A stretch of DNA of 64,000 bases from Deinococcus budaensis (GTDB lineage: Bacteria; Deinococcota; Deinococci; Deinococcales; Deinococcaceae), in the NCBI RefSeq assembly GCF_014201885.1, contig NZ_JACHFN010000001.1, positions 310,001 through 374,000 of the forward strand. The letters are read 5' to 3'. A program made the translations under genes and the position numbers. Shown here piece by piece: positions 14,586 through 36,197 of the stretch. Under the pieces are notes generated by a model, which saw only the letters and a program-made list of their open reading frames with translations, had not been told where the DNA came from and searched no databases. Positions within the stretch are counted from its first letter, which is position 1. The number at the start of each line of letters is the position of its first letter.

Positions 14586-14987
14586 CTAGGAGGAGGGGGC
14601 GCCCGGTTTCTCGACCGGGTATCTGGCCTCTGCCCAGGCCTTGAGACCGCCATCGAGATGGGCCACGTTCGTGTAGCCCAGTTGCTGCAAGGTGTCTGCG
14701 GCGAGGGCCGAGCGGCCCCCACTGGCACAGTGCAGGATGACTCGGCGCCCTGGGTCGAATTCCGGGCGGTGATATGGACTGGACGGGTCCGCCCAGAACT
14801 CCAGCATGCCCCGTGGGGCCGACACCGCACCGGGGATGACACCTGCGGCGGCCTGTTCCGCCGGTTCACGCACGTCGATCAGCACCGCTTCTCCACCTTC
14901 CAGCTCAACCGCGACCTGCGCAGCCGACAGGTTCTCGACCCGTTGCCGGGCCTCGAGCACGAGTTGAGCCGCCGTTTTGGGGGACAT
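14586..14987 (-). CDS. Single-domain rhodanese-like sulfurtransferase
   Basis: A 133-residue rhodanese domain with the VLIDVREPAE start and the active-site loop HCASGGRS carrying the persulfide Cys. The family transfers sulfur as a protein persulfide to thiols or cyanide. A longer frame exists upstream, but the ATG at 14987 has a strong AAAGGAG site seven bases ahead, which settles the start. There is no signal peptide, so it is cytosolic. It stands alone. The 291 bp upstream to pepF contain no gene that I can support. Confidence 0.88.
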   Translation of the reverse strand: MSPKTAAQLVLEARQRVENLSAAQVAVELEGGEAVLIDVREPAEQAAAGVIPGAVSAPRGMLEFWADPSSPYHRPEFDPGRRVILHCASGGRSALAADTLQQLGYTNVAHLDGGLKAWAEARYPVEKPGAPSS

Positions 14988-15278
14988 GCCGGACTCCTTT
15001 TTCCCCTCCGCCGCCCAGAAAGGCGGCCAAGACGCGGGGTGAATGAGCACAGGGGCGGACCACCGCAGGCACAGCCTCTGCCGGTAGCTCCTCAGTCAGA
15101 CGCCTCTCTCCCTCTCCGGCGCGGGATCGACCAGCAGTGCCCCCAGCTTACTCCTGCCTGTCCTCTGGACCCCCCGGACCGGTGGCGAGTCTCCACCGCG
15201 TTGCCACTTCGTGTGAGAGCGGGCTAGGTCAAATGGCGGACTCCGTCCCGCCGCGCGCCCGGTGCTAGCCTGCCGGAC

Positions 15279-17108
<1,830 letters not shown>

Positions 17109-17121
17109 GGCGCGCGACCGG

Positions 17122-17170
17122 GCCAGCGTGGAGGGGGAGAGGATCCCCCGTCTGCGCTGGCTCTTATCTC
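17122..17170 (+). terminator. Terminator hairpin after pepF
   Basis: An outer stem GCCAGCG/CGCTGGC (17122-17128 with 17155-17161) encloses a G-run/C-run inner stem. It is followed by TCTTATCT and further pyrimidines. Confidence 0.75.
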
Positions 17171-17184
17171 TCCTCTTTAAAAGA

Positions 17185-17228
17185 GACAAAAAAGTCACGA
17201 CCGGCTGTATAGTGAAACTTATCACTTA
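17185..17228 (-). repeat. Dispersed palindromic repeat, copy 1 (degenerate)
   Basis: The minus-strand reading follows the family order: AAGTGAT, TTCAC, an 8-9 base spacer, TCGTGAC, T-tract. The core arms have decayed, so only TCAC/GTGA pair cleanly. It lies 48 bp past the stop of the YbjN gene, with the T-tract pointing away from it, between two convergent genes. Confidence 0.75.
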
Positions 17229-17275
17229 AACAAGCATAGAACGGGCGGGGGGCTTCCCCGCCTGTTTCACCTGCC

Positions 17276-17737
<462 letters not shown>

Positions 17738-17849
17738 CGAAACTCCTCCTCTTAGGGTGAAACCCGGGGCAGATTCTAACACCCGCCTTCCCGGGCGTGC
17801 GGCCTGAAGTCCAGGCCCGACCCACGGCTCAGGTCAGGCGCGCGGCCTC

Positions 17850-21161
<3,312 letters not shown>

Positions 21162-21174
21162 AGCCCTCTGGGCA

Positions 21175-21225
21175 GGGGAGGGGGAGCCGGGGCCGCGCGC
21201 GTGCGTGCTCCGGCTCCCCCTCCCC
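21175..21225 (+). terminator. Hairpin terminator after sucD
   Basis: A perfect 16-bp stem (21175-21190 with 21210-21225) has a 19-base GC-rich loop. The T-run is weak (ACCTTGAG), so termination may need Rho or the stem may mainly protect the 3' end. Confidence 0.65.
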
Positions 21226-21288
21226 GCACCTTGAGACGGGCGTCATGGGCCGTCACACCCCCGTCAGGCCCGCGCGTAGACTGGGGGC

Positions 21289-21858
21289 ATGAAGATGCGT
21301 CTCTGGTCCCTCGCTGCGGCCTTCCTGGTGGGGTCGGGCAGCGCCCTGACCGTGACGGGCAGCGTCTCCGGCAGCGTGCCCGGTGATACCCGCCTGAGCG
21401 GCTGGGCCGTGAGCGCCTCCGGCCAGCCGGTGCAGGAGATCGTGAGCGTGCCGGTCAACGCCGGGCGATTCCAACTCGAGATTCCCCCCGCCCCCCCCAG
21501 CTTCCGCGCCCAGACGGCGCTGAATGCCGCCAACGTCGCCTGGCCCGGCGTCCTCGACCCGGTCAGCATGAGCGCCCAGCCTTCGGCGGCCGAGCTGAAG
21601 TTCTTCAGCTACCGCGACGCCAACCGCAACGGCCAGCACGACGAGGCCGAAACGCTGCGCGAGGTGACCCTCCGCGGCGCGCGCGGCACCCTGTTCGTCG
21701 TGTGGGTGGGGAGCGACGTGACCGTCAAGGCCAGCCGGGGCTACCAGGCCACCCTGACGCGCGGCTGGAACGCCTTCGTGGTCGAGGTGGGCCGCGCGGT
21801 GAAGGTCGCCCCTTTCGTGGATGGCGTGGCCGCCGTCACCCTGGACCTGGGACGCTGA
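21289..21858 (+). CDS. Exported protein of unknown function with a calcium-loop-like motif
   Basis: A 189-residue protein that I do not recognise. A classic signal peptide is present: KMR, a hydrophobic core [13 protein letters not shown], then SALT as the likely cut near residue 19. The mature part is rich in beta-strand-like alternation. It includes [12 protein letters not shown] (about 107-118), which resembles a dockerin/EF-hand calcium loop. No cysteines are seen. A TAGACT box 6 bases before the ATG gives a leaderless transcript. It is probably periplasmic or cell-surface. Confidence 0.75.
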   Translation: MKMRLWSLAAAFLVGSGSALTVTGSVSGSVPGDTRLSGWAVSASGQPVQEIVSVPVNAGRFQLEIPPAPPSFRAQTALNAANVAWPGVLDPVSMSAQPSAAELKFFSYRDANRNGQHDEAETLREVTLRGARGTLFVVWVGSDVTVKASRGYQATLTRGWNAFVVEVGRAVKVAPFVDGVAAVTLDLGR

Positions 21859-21860
21859 CG

Positions 21861-21904
21861 CGGCCTCCCGGCCTGGCTGGCCCGGCCCTCTGCACAGGAG
21901 GCCG
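21861..21904 (+). terminator. Hairpin after the exported-protein gene
   Basis: CGGCCTCC (21861-21868) pairs with GGAGGCCG (21897-21904) around a further GGCC-rich internal stem. GTCATCCCTTT follows. It lies just ahead of repeat copy 2. Confidence 0.55.
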
Positions 21905-21925
21905 GGTCATCCCTTTCCCAAAGGA

Positions 21926-21970
21926 ACCAAAACTTTCACGACCGGATTTATCGTGAAACAAATCACTTGC
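21926..21970 (-). repeat. Dispersed palindromic repeat, copy 2
   Basis: The core has perfect 8-bp arms TTTCACGA (21934-21941) and TCGTGAAA (21951-21958) around 9 bases. The extra half-site TCACTTG is on the right. On the minus strand the T-tract follows the hairpin. It lies 29 bp past the bshA stop, between convergent genes. Confidence 0.88.
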
Positions 21971-21998
21971 ATACCCCTCGCCCAGCACCGTCTCTCCC

Positions 21999-23159
21999 TC
22001 ATCCCTGCACGGTGCGGGCGTAGGCTTCGAGGTAACGCGGCACGATCAGGTCGGGATGAAAGCGCGTCAGGGCGGCCTGGCGGCCAGCGGCGCCCATGCC
22101 CAGGTACAGGGCGCGGTCGCGCAGCACCCGCAGGGCGGCGTCGGCCATCGCGTCCACGTCCCCGACCGGGACCAGAAAGCCGGTCACGCCGTCCTCGACG
22201 ACCTCGGGCACGCCTCCGGCACGGGCGGCGACGACCGGGACCTCGCAGCTCATCGCCTCCAGCGCGGCCAGGCCGAAGCTCTCGTTGGAACTCGGGAGAA
22301 GGAAAAGGTCGCTGATGCCCAGCACGGTCTGCACGTCGGGAAAGGACCCCAGGAAGTGCGTGCGCCCCAGGGTGCCGAGCTGCCCGGCGAGTTCAAAGGC
22401 GCGCGGGCGTTCGGGGCCGTCGCCGACCATCAGCAGCCGGGCGGGAATCTCACTCGCCACCCGGGCGAAAGTCTGCACCACGTCCTCGACCCGCTTGACC
22501 GGGCGGAAATTGCTGACATGCACGATCAACGCCTCGTCCGGGTGGGCGAAGCGGGCGCGCACGGCGGGGTCGGTGACGCGCACGAAGCGCCCGGCGTCCA
22601 CGAAATTGTGGATCACCTCGATCTCGCGCGCCGTGCCGAACACCTCGCGGGTCTGCTCGGCCAGGAAGTGCGAGACCGCCGTCACGTGGTCGCTGCGCTC
22701 GATGGCGTGGCGGGTGGTGTGGCGAAAGGCCGGCTCGGCGCCCACCAGCGTCACGTCGGTGCCGTGCAGGGTGGTGACCACCCGGCTGCGGCCCGTGATG
22801 GCCCGCGCATGGATGGCGGCGGTCGCGTGCGGAATCGCGTAGTGCGCGTGCGTCAGCTGCACCCCGTGTTCCAGAATCGCCTCGCTGAGGGTGTTCGCGG
22901 CGGCGAGTTCGGGGTAGGGCTGGTCGAACAGCGCGTAGGCGAAGCCGCCGACCTGATGAAAGTACGGCCCCTGGAGGCCCCGCTGCCCCGAGAGCCGGAA
23001 CGGCACCGCCGACCCCACGAAATGCACCTCGCGCCCTGCCTGCGCCACCAGCAAGCCGAGTTCGGTCGCCACCACGCCGGAGCCGCCCGCCCCGGTGTGG
23101 CATAGCACGGCGATCTTTTCAGGAGTGGCAGGAGCAGGAGGTACGGGAGAAGGCGCCAT
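21999..23159 (-). CDS. bshA: N-acetyl-alpha-D-glucosaminyl L-malate synthase (bacillithiol step 1)
   Basis: A 386-residue GT4 glycosyltransferase that joins GlcNAc from UDP-GlcNAc to L-malate, the first step of bacillithiol. The BshA-specific N-terminus with [16 protein letters not shown] is clear. So are the [10 protein letters not shown] and [12 protein letters not shown] segments and the GT4 nucleotide site [15 protein letters not shown] with its EX7E pattern. A TATACT box 9 bases before the ATG suggests a very short leader. Bacillithiol is the low-molecular-weight thiol of Deinococcus and Firmicutes, which fits the organism. bshB and bshC are not in this window. Confidence 0.92.
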   Translation of the reverse strand: MAPSPVPPAPATPEKIAVLCHTGAGGSGVVATELGLLVAQAGREVHFVGSAVPFRLSGQRGLQGPYFHQVGGFAYALFDQPYPELAAANTLSEAILEHGVQLTHAHYAIPHATAAIHARAITGRSRVVTTLHGTDVTLVGAEPAFRHTTRHAIERSDHVTAVSHFLAEQTREVFGTAREIEVIHNFVDAGRFVRVTDPAVRARFAHPDEALIVHVSNFRPVKRVEDVVQTFARVASEIPARLLMVGDGPERPRAFELAGQLGTLGRTHFLGSFPDVQTVLGISDLFLLPSSNESFGLAALEAMSCEVPVVAARAGGVPEVVEDGVTGFLVPVGDVDAMADAALRVLRDRALYLGMGAAGRQAALTRFHPDLIVPRYLEAYARTVQG

Positions 23160-23250
23160 CGCTTGCGGAGTATAGGGCGGCCCCCACCCGCCGCACCCGG
23201 AGCGCCTGTCAGGAAAGTGTGAGAAAACTCACCTTACACTGAATGCCACC

Positions 23251-24096
23251 ATGATCGCGCTCGTGACCGATTCCACCTGTGACCTGCATCCGGACGCGGC
23301 CCGGGACCTCGGGCTGCATGTCGTGCCGCTCGGGGTGCTGCTGGGGGGACAAACGCTGCTCGACTGGCAGGAGATCGACCCCGAAGCCGTCTACGACCAT
23401 CAGCGTCAGGGCGGCGCGGTGAGCACCTAGCCTGCCCCCCAGGCGGCCTTCGAGCGCGCCTACCGGGAGCTGCTCGGCACCCACGACGCGGTGCTCAGCC
23501 TGCATATCAGCGGGCACCTGTCGGCCACCGCCGAGCACGCCCGTCAAGCCGCGCAGGTGCTGGGGGCCGGAAGCCGCGTGCATGTGGTGGACAGCAGTTT
23601 CGCGTCGCTGCCGCTGGCCGAGGTCGTGATCGCCGCGCGCGACGTGCTCCGGAGCGGGGGCGACATGGACGCCGCCCTGCGGGCGGTCGGAGCGGTGCAG
23701 CGCGACCTGCTTGCCGAATTCACCGTGCCCACGCTGGACTACCTGCGCCGGGGCGGTCGCCTGTCGCGCACCCAGACCCTGATCGGCAACGTGCTGGGCG
23801 TGCGGCCCATCCTGCGCTTCGACGCGGGGCGGCTTCAGGCGGTGCGGCGGGTGCGGGCGCCGCAGGCCACCCGCGACATCCTGGCCCAGCTCGAGGCGAG
23901 ATTCGGCCGCGAACCGGTCGCCGTCACCATCGGTCACGCCGGGCGCGACCCCGCCCGCATCGCGGAGCTGCGGGCCGCCATGCAGGCCAGCCGCCTGAAC
24001 GTGGCGCGCGGACGGACGCAACTGCTCGGCCCGGTGATCGGCGCCCACGTCGGCCCCGGCACCTACGGCCTGATGGCGCGGCCCCTCCTGGGCTGA
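23251..24096 (+). pseudogene. DegV-family gene interrupted by an in-frame amber codon
   Basis: The reading frame from the ATG at 23251 gives a complete DegV protein of 281 codons, with an [10 protein letters not shown] start and [12 protein letters not shown] in the middle. Codon 60 is TAG (23428-23430). It sits in the ligand loop where family members read ST-Gln-Pro, so a single C-to-T change of CAG explains it. Everything downstream is in frame and undecayed, so the lesion is recent, is a sequencing error, or is read through. Restart at the GTG at 23491 would lose the first ligand-binding loops. TACACT lies 10 bases before the ATG. Confidence 0.85.
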
Positions 24097-24100
24097 GCCG

Positions 24101-24871
24101 TCACCCCCGCCGCGCCGTGAACAGCACCCGCGTGAAGGCGTAGTACACCCGCTCGCCTGGCCAGCGTTCCCTCAGCCGCGCGAGGTAGGCCGCCGTGAAG
24201 CGCTCCCCGTCCCCGGCCCCCAGCCGCGACAGATACGGCACCAGCGCCGTGCCGCGCGTCCAGTCCAGCACCCCCTCGGCCCCCGGCAAGACGACCGGGT
24301 AGACCTTGCTCAGCGCGGTCACCTCCACCGCCCCCAGCTCGTCCAATCGCTCGGCGTAGGCGGCGGGCGTCAGCACCGGAGAAGCCCCCTGCGCCGTGCC
24401 GAAGCGGGTAAAACCGCCCAGCTCCGCCGCGAACTCCCCGGCCGTCTCGGTCAGCAGGCGGTGGCTGTCGTGGTCGTGGTTGGCGGGCACCTGCACCGCC
24501 AGCACCCCACCGGGCCGCAGCTGTTCCCACAGCCGCCCCAGCAGCGCCGGGTGGTCCGGCAGCCACTGCAAGGCCGCGTTGGAAAAGATCAGGTCGTACC
24601 CGCCCGTCAGGCCCAGAATGTCTCCCCGCTCGAAGCGCAGGTTCGGCAGGCCCGCAGCGTCCGCCCGCCCCAGCATCTCGGCGCTGATGTCCAGCCCCAG
24701 CACCTGCGCGGCCGTGAAACGTTCCGCCAGCCTCCGCGTCGGCTCCCCCGTTCCGCACCCCAGGTCCACCACGTCCCGGTAGGGGAGGTCAGGAATCAGG
24801 GCCAGCAGGTCGCGTACCGGCACGCTGCGGGCCTCGCGGTGGCGGTGGTAGACATCCGGGTTCCAGGTCAT
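24101..24871 (-). CDS. tam: SAM-dependent methyltransferase, trans-aconitate 2-methyltransferase-like
   Basis: A 256-residue class I methyltransferase. The TWNPDVYHRHREAR start, motif I VVDLGCGTGEPTRRLAER (about 35-52), the LDISAEML acidic loop and the FSNAALQWLPDH motif follow the Tam family. Tam methylates trans-aconitate that would otherwise inhibit aconitase. The gene sits head-to-head with a small gene and tail-to-tail with the broken degV. TACGCT ends 6 bases before the ATG, indicating a leaderless transcript. Confidence 0.75.
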   Translation of the reverse strand: MTWNPDVYHRHREARSVPVRDLLALIPDLPYRDVVDLGCGTGEPTRRLAERFTAAQVLGLDISAEMLGRADAAGLPNLRFERGDILGLTGGYDLIFSNAALQWLPDHPALLGRLWEQLRPGGVLAVQVPANHDHDSHRLLTETAGEFAAELGGFTRFGTAQGASPVLTPAAYAERLDELGAVEVTALSKVYPVVLPGAEGVLDWTRGTALVPYLSRLGAGDGERFTAAYLARLRERWPGERVYYAFTRVLFTARRG

Positions 24872-24936
24872 GGAAACAGCGTACCCGGGCTGGAAGTGAG
24901 GTGTACGTACCGGAGTGGTAACAAAGAACGTTCACG

Positions 24937-25125
24937 TCAAGGGGTCTGGCCGTTCTCCTTTTCGCCTGCCTTTTTCACTGCCGGGTGGGGGACTGCAAAA
25001 GCGGAGTGCTCGTCGCCGTACTCCTTCGGGGCATGGTTGCAAGTCTCTAGAAAGACTTCTTTCTGGTGCCCAGTGTGCTGATCGACCTGGGCCTCGGGCA
25101 ACTCGGCAACGCTGGGGGAGGGCAT
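24937..25125 (-). CDS. Small hydrophilic protein of unknown function (62 aa)
   Basis: Not recognised. An ATG at 25125 is preceded at a proper distance by AAGGAGG, one of the best ribosome sites in the window, and starts a 62-residue frame. The protein is polar, with one Cys, three His in the middle (DQHTGHQKE; TCNHAPKE) and a Lys/Glu-rich end (KKAGEKENG). It has no membrane segment. The local base composition is lower in GC than the neighbouring genes. It lies between ileS and tam, both also on the minus strand. Confidence 0.6.
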   Translation of the reverse strand: MPSPSVAELPEAQVDQHTGHQKEVFLETCNHAPKEYGDEHSAFAVPHPAVKKAGEKENGQTP

Positions 25126-25231
25126 AGCTGCCTCCTTGCGGCCCATCCTGCGTGGCGTCCCTGAGGGCCAGGCCCCGGCATGGTCAGGAGAAGGGGGCAG
25201 ACCCGCAGGCCCGCCCCTCCCAGGCATTCCC

Positions 25232-28531
<3,300 letters not shown>

Positions 28532-28559
28532 GGGGCCTCCAGGGGCAGGAAAACTCGGC

Positions 28560-28855
28560 GGGACAACAAGAGACAGCGCGTCCCAGACGGCTTGCTGGGA
28601 CGCGCCGGGACACCCTCTCGCGCGTGGTACCACCCAACTTCGCCGCTCCTGACACCCGCAAGGGCCGGGCGCGGCCTCGTCGTGCCCACTGCCGGGGGGC
28701 GGTCCGGGACGGTCTACTGGGCCTTTCCACACGGAGAGGGCCGTTCTTCGTCCGGCGCGGAAGGGGATCTTCGGCGGGGGGCGGGCAGTCCGGCTCTCAC
28801 CGTCCCGGACTCGCTCATGCCTGCTTGACCCCGCGTACTCTTCTCCCGGTCGCCT
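28560..28855 (-). promoter_or_regulatory. Isoleucine-specific T-box leader upstream of ileS
   Basis: On the minus strand the order is complete. An AGAGTAC bulge (about 28843-28834) opens stem I. A distal loop GGTGAGAG follows. A GAAGATC segment puts the Ile codon ATC at 28768-28766 in the specifier position. The T-box core GGGTGGTACCACGCG comes at about 28635-28621. Finally there is a terminator hairpin with a perfect 11-bp stem (28576-28586 with 28595-28605) and a TGTCTCTTGTTG tail. The TGG in the core can pair with the uncharged tRNA 3' end. Uncharged tRNA-Ile should therefore raise ileS expression by antitermination. Confidence 0.85.
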
Positions 28856-28954
28856 GTCTCGTTGCTCACCCCCCGCAGGGAGTGACGCTCATGGTAGGCG
28901 CGCAGCATGGCCGGGGTCAATCACGCCCCGGCCGACACCCGGCGCGGGCAGCGA

Positions 28955-28960
28955 TACAAT
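28955..28960 (+). promoter_or_regulatory. -10 box for transaldolase-rho
   Basis: TACAAT lies 80 bases before the transaldolase start and gives a leader that includes its AAGGAGT ribosome site. No clear -35 is visible. Confidence 0.5.
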
Positions 28961-29040
28961 CAACCCAAAGACGCCCGCCCCACGGCGCGGGGCTGTCCTC
29001 TGCGGGCGCGGCTGCTCCCCAGGGAATCCAAGGAGTCCAC

Positions 29041-31040
<2,000 letters not shown>

Positions 31041-31170
31041 GCGCCGCCTGCCTCCGCAGGTGCCGCGCGGCTCCGCTCGTCGTGCCCCAGCTCCCGTTGC
31101 CCCCCGGGGGCAGGCCACCACGCAAAAGCGGCAGACTGCGCGCTCCCCGAACGCGTATGGTGGGTCCCGC

Positions 31171-31263
31171 ATGACCCGCCCGACCGTTTCCCGAGCCTGC
31201 CTTTCCAGGGACGGCGTCTCTCCCTGCGCCGCGCCCGCCGCACGCGGGGTGCGCCCACTGTGA
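31171..31263 (+). CDS. Possible 30-codon leader ORF coupled to a receiver gene
   Basis: An ATG at 31171 lies 9 bases after a TATGGT box. It opens a 30-codon frame whose TGA overlaps the GTG start of the response regulator (GTGA at 31260-31263). The peptide is Arg/Ala/Pro-rich and unrecognised. The arrangement suggests a leaderless small ORF that carries ribosomes to the receiver gene, which lacks a ribosome site of its own. It could also be chance in GC-rich DNA. Confidence 0.3.
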   Translation: MTRPTVSRACLSRDGVSPCAAPAARGVRPL

Positions 31264-31649
31264 CCTGGCCCCACGTGCCGTCCCCCGCGCCCTGCCGCCT
31301 GCTGGTCGTGGACGACGAGGCGCAGATTCTGGAACTGCTCGACCTCACCCTGCGGCTCCAGGGCTTCGAGGTCGTGACCGCCCGCAGCGGCCCCGAGGCG
31401 CTGGCAGCGGCTCAGGCGGGCACCTTCGATGTGGTGGTCATGGACGTGCTGATGGCCCCCTGGGACGGTTTCGAGACGGTGCACCGCCTCCAGCTCGCCC
31501 TGGGGGCGGCCATGCCCCCGGTCGTCTTCCTGTCGGGCCTCAACCGCCCCGAGACGCTGCCAGGGGTGGTCAGCGAGTACCTCGTCAAGCCCTTTCGCCC
31601 GTCCCAGCTGGTCGAGAGCATCGGCCGGGTCGCCCGCTCCAGAACCTGA
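31260..31649 (+). CDS. Stand-alone response regulator receiver protein
   Basis: A 129-residue CheY-type receiver. The acidic pair Asp18-Asp19 (VVDDEAQ), phospho-acceptor Asp62 (VVVMDVLM) and Lys near residue 109 (YLVKPF) are conserved. No output domain is present. The GTG start is chosen from the domain boundary and the overlap with an upstream small frame. The gene lies 219 bp after rho. That gap also has a 15-base perfect palindrome of C-run and G-run (31098-31112) but no strong terminator. The cognate kinase is unknown. Confidence 0.82.
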   Translation: MTWPHVPSPAPCRLLVVDDEAQILELLDLTLRLQGFEVVTARSGPEALAAAQAGTFDVVVMDVLMAPWDGFETVHRLQLALGAAMPPVVFLSGLNRPETLPGVVSEYLVKPFRPSQLVESIGRVARSRT

Positions 31650-31710
31650 CCCCACCGTCCCCACTCAACTGGCCCTGCGAATGGGGCCAGTTTCGCGTTA
31701 GGCTCGGCCC

Positions 31711-33227
<1,517 letters not shown>

Positions 33228-33363
33228 GCCACCCGCTCCCGGTTCCCCGGGCCTCGGGTCCTGTTTCTGGGCGGTCCACCCCCGTGTCCCTTCCGCCCCC
33301 ACCCCGCGCCACCCCCCCCATCCCCGCAGCGCTTTTCCCTCCGGGTGCTCTATGCTCGGGCGC

Positions 33364-34148
33364 GTGCGATCCCTGGAATTCCGCTCTGGCGGCGCGACCC
33401 TGCGCTACGACGCGACCGGCCACGGAACGCCCGTCGTGCTCGTCCACGGCCTCAGCGGCTCGGGACGCTGGTGGCGGCGCAACGTGCCCGCGCTGTCGGC
33501 CTCGCACCGGGTCTATGTGCTGGACCTGGCCGGCTACGGGCAGGCCTACCGCCAGCGGGCGCTGGGCGTGCAGGGCGCCGCCGACCTGATCGCCGCCTGG
33601 CTCGACCACCTCGACCTGCGGCAGGTCGCCCTGGTGGGACACTCGTTGGGCGGGCACATCTCGGTTCACGTCGCGGCGCGGCGCCCGGGGCGGGTGACCC
33701 ACCTGGTGCTCGCCTGCGCCAGCGGCCTGCTGCGCGGCACGCCCTACCGGGTGGCCCTGAACCTGCCGCGCGCCGCCCTGACGGGCCGGGTCACCTTCAT
33801 GCCGCGCATCCTGGCCGACACGGTCCGCGCCGGGCCGCTGAACGTGTGGCGCAGCACCACCGATCTGCTGCGCGACAGCGTGCAGGAGTTGCTGCCCGCT
33901 CTCAGCACCCGCACCCTGGTCGTGTGGGGAGCGCGCGACGCCCTGGTGCCGCCCAGCATGGGCCGCGCGCTCGCCGCCGCGATTCCCGGCGCCCAGTACG
34001 AGGAGATTCCCCGCGCCGGGCACGTCGTGATGGTGGACGCCCCGGAGCGCTTCAACGCGCTGGTCCTGGCCTTTCTGGATGGCCCGGTGCCGGATGCCCC
34101 GGCCGAGCCGTCTCCCCCGCCAGCGGGCCAGGCCGGGGGAGAGGAGGC

Positions 34149-34152
<4 letters not shown>
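33364..34152 (+). CDS. Alpha/beta-fold hydrolase
   Basis: A 262-residue hydrolase with the HG oxyanion segment VLVHGLSGSG, nucleophile elbow GHSLGG, an acid in WGARDALV and the final His in RAGHVVM. I start it at the GTG at 33364, 7 bases after TATGCT, because the ATG at 33352 lies within that promoter box. No signal peptide is seen. The ester or other substrate is unknown. It overlaps the second hydrolase gene by four bases. Confidence 0.85.
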
Positions 34153-34895
<743 letters not shown>

Positions 34896-34915
34896 GCGAT
34901 AGAGCCATATATTAC

Positions 34916-34963
34916 GGGACAAAAAATCCACGAACAGAATTTATCGTGAAACCTTTCACTTGA
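34916..34963 (-). repeat. Dispersed palindromic repeat, copy 3
   Basis: The core arms are TCCACGA and TCGTGAA with one mismatch. The GGGACAAAAAA flank and the extra TTTCACTTG half-site match the family. It lies 27 bp past the stop of the Gfo/Idh/MocA gene, T-tract pointing away from it, between convergent genes. Confidence 0.85.
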
Positions 34964-34991
34964 CACCTCTTCTCCACACTGATACCGCTCC

Positions 34992-36197
34992 TCATACCCT
35001 CTCCACCGTCCCGCGCCGCCGCGCCCGCTCGGCTGCGAAGGCCATCCGGTGCGAATCCAGCGACTCGGAAAGGGGCGTGGGCACCGCCGCCTCCCCGCGC
35101 AGGAAGGCCAGCCAGGCGGCCACCAGCGCCACGTCCCCGCCGCCGTGGGTGCCGCTCACGTCCACCGTCTGGTGGCCGGCCTCGTCCGTGCGGAAATCAT
35201 GCACCTCAATCGAGCCGCGCTCCATCTGGGCGCGCACCTCGCCGTGGGTGCCCAGCAACTTCAGCGTGCGGGTGTTGTTGTGGGTAAAGGCGCTCACCGT
35301 GAGTTGCCCGATCACGCCGTTCGCGAAGGTGACGGTGACCGCCTGGTGGTCGGGCACGTTGTTGTCCGCGTGATACACGCAGCGCCCGTACGGCCCGGTC
35401 GCCAGCGCCTGGGCCAGCGGGACACCCCCCGCCGTCAGCACGGTCACCGGCCAGCGGTCGGGGTCGCGGGCCGGGTAGATCGTGCGCGCGTCGTAGGGAC
35501 AGGCCACGACCGGGCAGGTCAGGCAGCGCTCCGAGGCGCCCGGCGGGGCCTCCTGCGGACGGAAGTGGTGCAGGGCGCCCTCGCTGCTCACCCGCAGGGG
35601 CGGCGCCCCCGCGAGCCAGCGCAGCAGGTCGAGGTCGTGCCCGCTTTTGGCGAGCACGAAGGGCGCGGCGGGCGGTGACTGCGCCCAGTTGCCGCGCACG
35701 TAGGAGTGCGCGTAGTGCCAGTACGCGACGTTCTCGGCGTGCTGGATACCCACCAGCCGTCCCAGCCGCCCCGAGTCGAGCACCGCCCGCACCGCCTGGA
35801 AAAACGGGGTGGCCCGCAGCACGTGGCAGACCGTTACCCGCCCCGGGGAAACTGCCTCCGCCGCGAGCAGGCGGCCCAGATCGGCCTCGTCCAGACAGAC
35901 CGGTTTTTCCAGCAGCACGTCGTAGCCCAGCGCCAGCGCCCGCAGGCACGGGTCCACGTGCGCGTCGTCCGGCGTGGCGATCACCACGGCGTCCGCCACC
36001 CGCCCCAAGGCAAAAAAAGCCTCCGGGTCGGCAAAGCACGCCTCCGGTCCCAGGCCGTGCCGCGCGGCCACCTCGGCCAGCCGGGCGGGCCGGGGGTCCA
36101 CCAGCGCGGTGACGCGCGCCCCCTGCGCCGCGAGCTGCCGCGCGTACACGTCCGCGCCCCGGTTGCCGCAGCCCAGCACGGCGACGGTGACCGTCAC
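34992..36197 (-). CDS. Gfo/Idh/MocA-family oxidoreductase with a cysteine cluster
   Basis: A 401-residue NAD(P)-dependent dehydrogenase. The Rossmann motif VLGCGNRGAD, the EKP motif (LLEKPVCLD) and the KSGHDLDLLRWLAG strand are typical. Unusually there is a CLTCPVVACPYDA segment (about residue 225) with three closely spaced Cys that could bind a metal or cluster. The GTG at 36197 overlaps the stop of the epimerase gene, so the extra N-terminus of the longer frame is rejected. It is the last gene of the five-gene salvage operon. The sugar substrate is unknown. Confidence 0.82.
   Translation of the reverse strand: MTVTVAVLGCGNRGADVYARQLAAQGARVTALVDPRPARLAEVAARHGLGPEACFADPEAFFALGRVADAVVIATPDDAHVDPCLRALALGYDVLLEKPVCLDEADLGRLLAAEAVSPGRVTVCHVLRATPFFQAVRAVLDSGRLGRLVGIQHAENVAYWHYAHSYVRGNWAQSPPAAPFVLAKSGHDLDLLRWLAGAPPLRVSSEGALHHFRPQEAPPGASERCLTCPVVACPYDARTIYPARDPDRWPVTVLTAGGVPLAQALATGPYGRCVYHADNNVPDHQAVTVTFANGVIGQLTVSAFTHNNTRTLKLLGTHGEVRAQMERGSIEVHDFRTDEAGHQTVDVSGTHGGGDVALVAAWLAFLRGEAAVPTPLSESLDSHRMAFAAERARRRGTVERV

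Noticed and set aside
31098..31112. The C-run/G-run palindrome as the rho terminator
   Set aside because: It has no loop and no T-run, so it cannot be called an intrinsic terminator.
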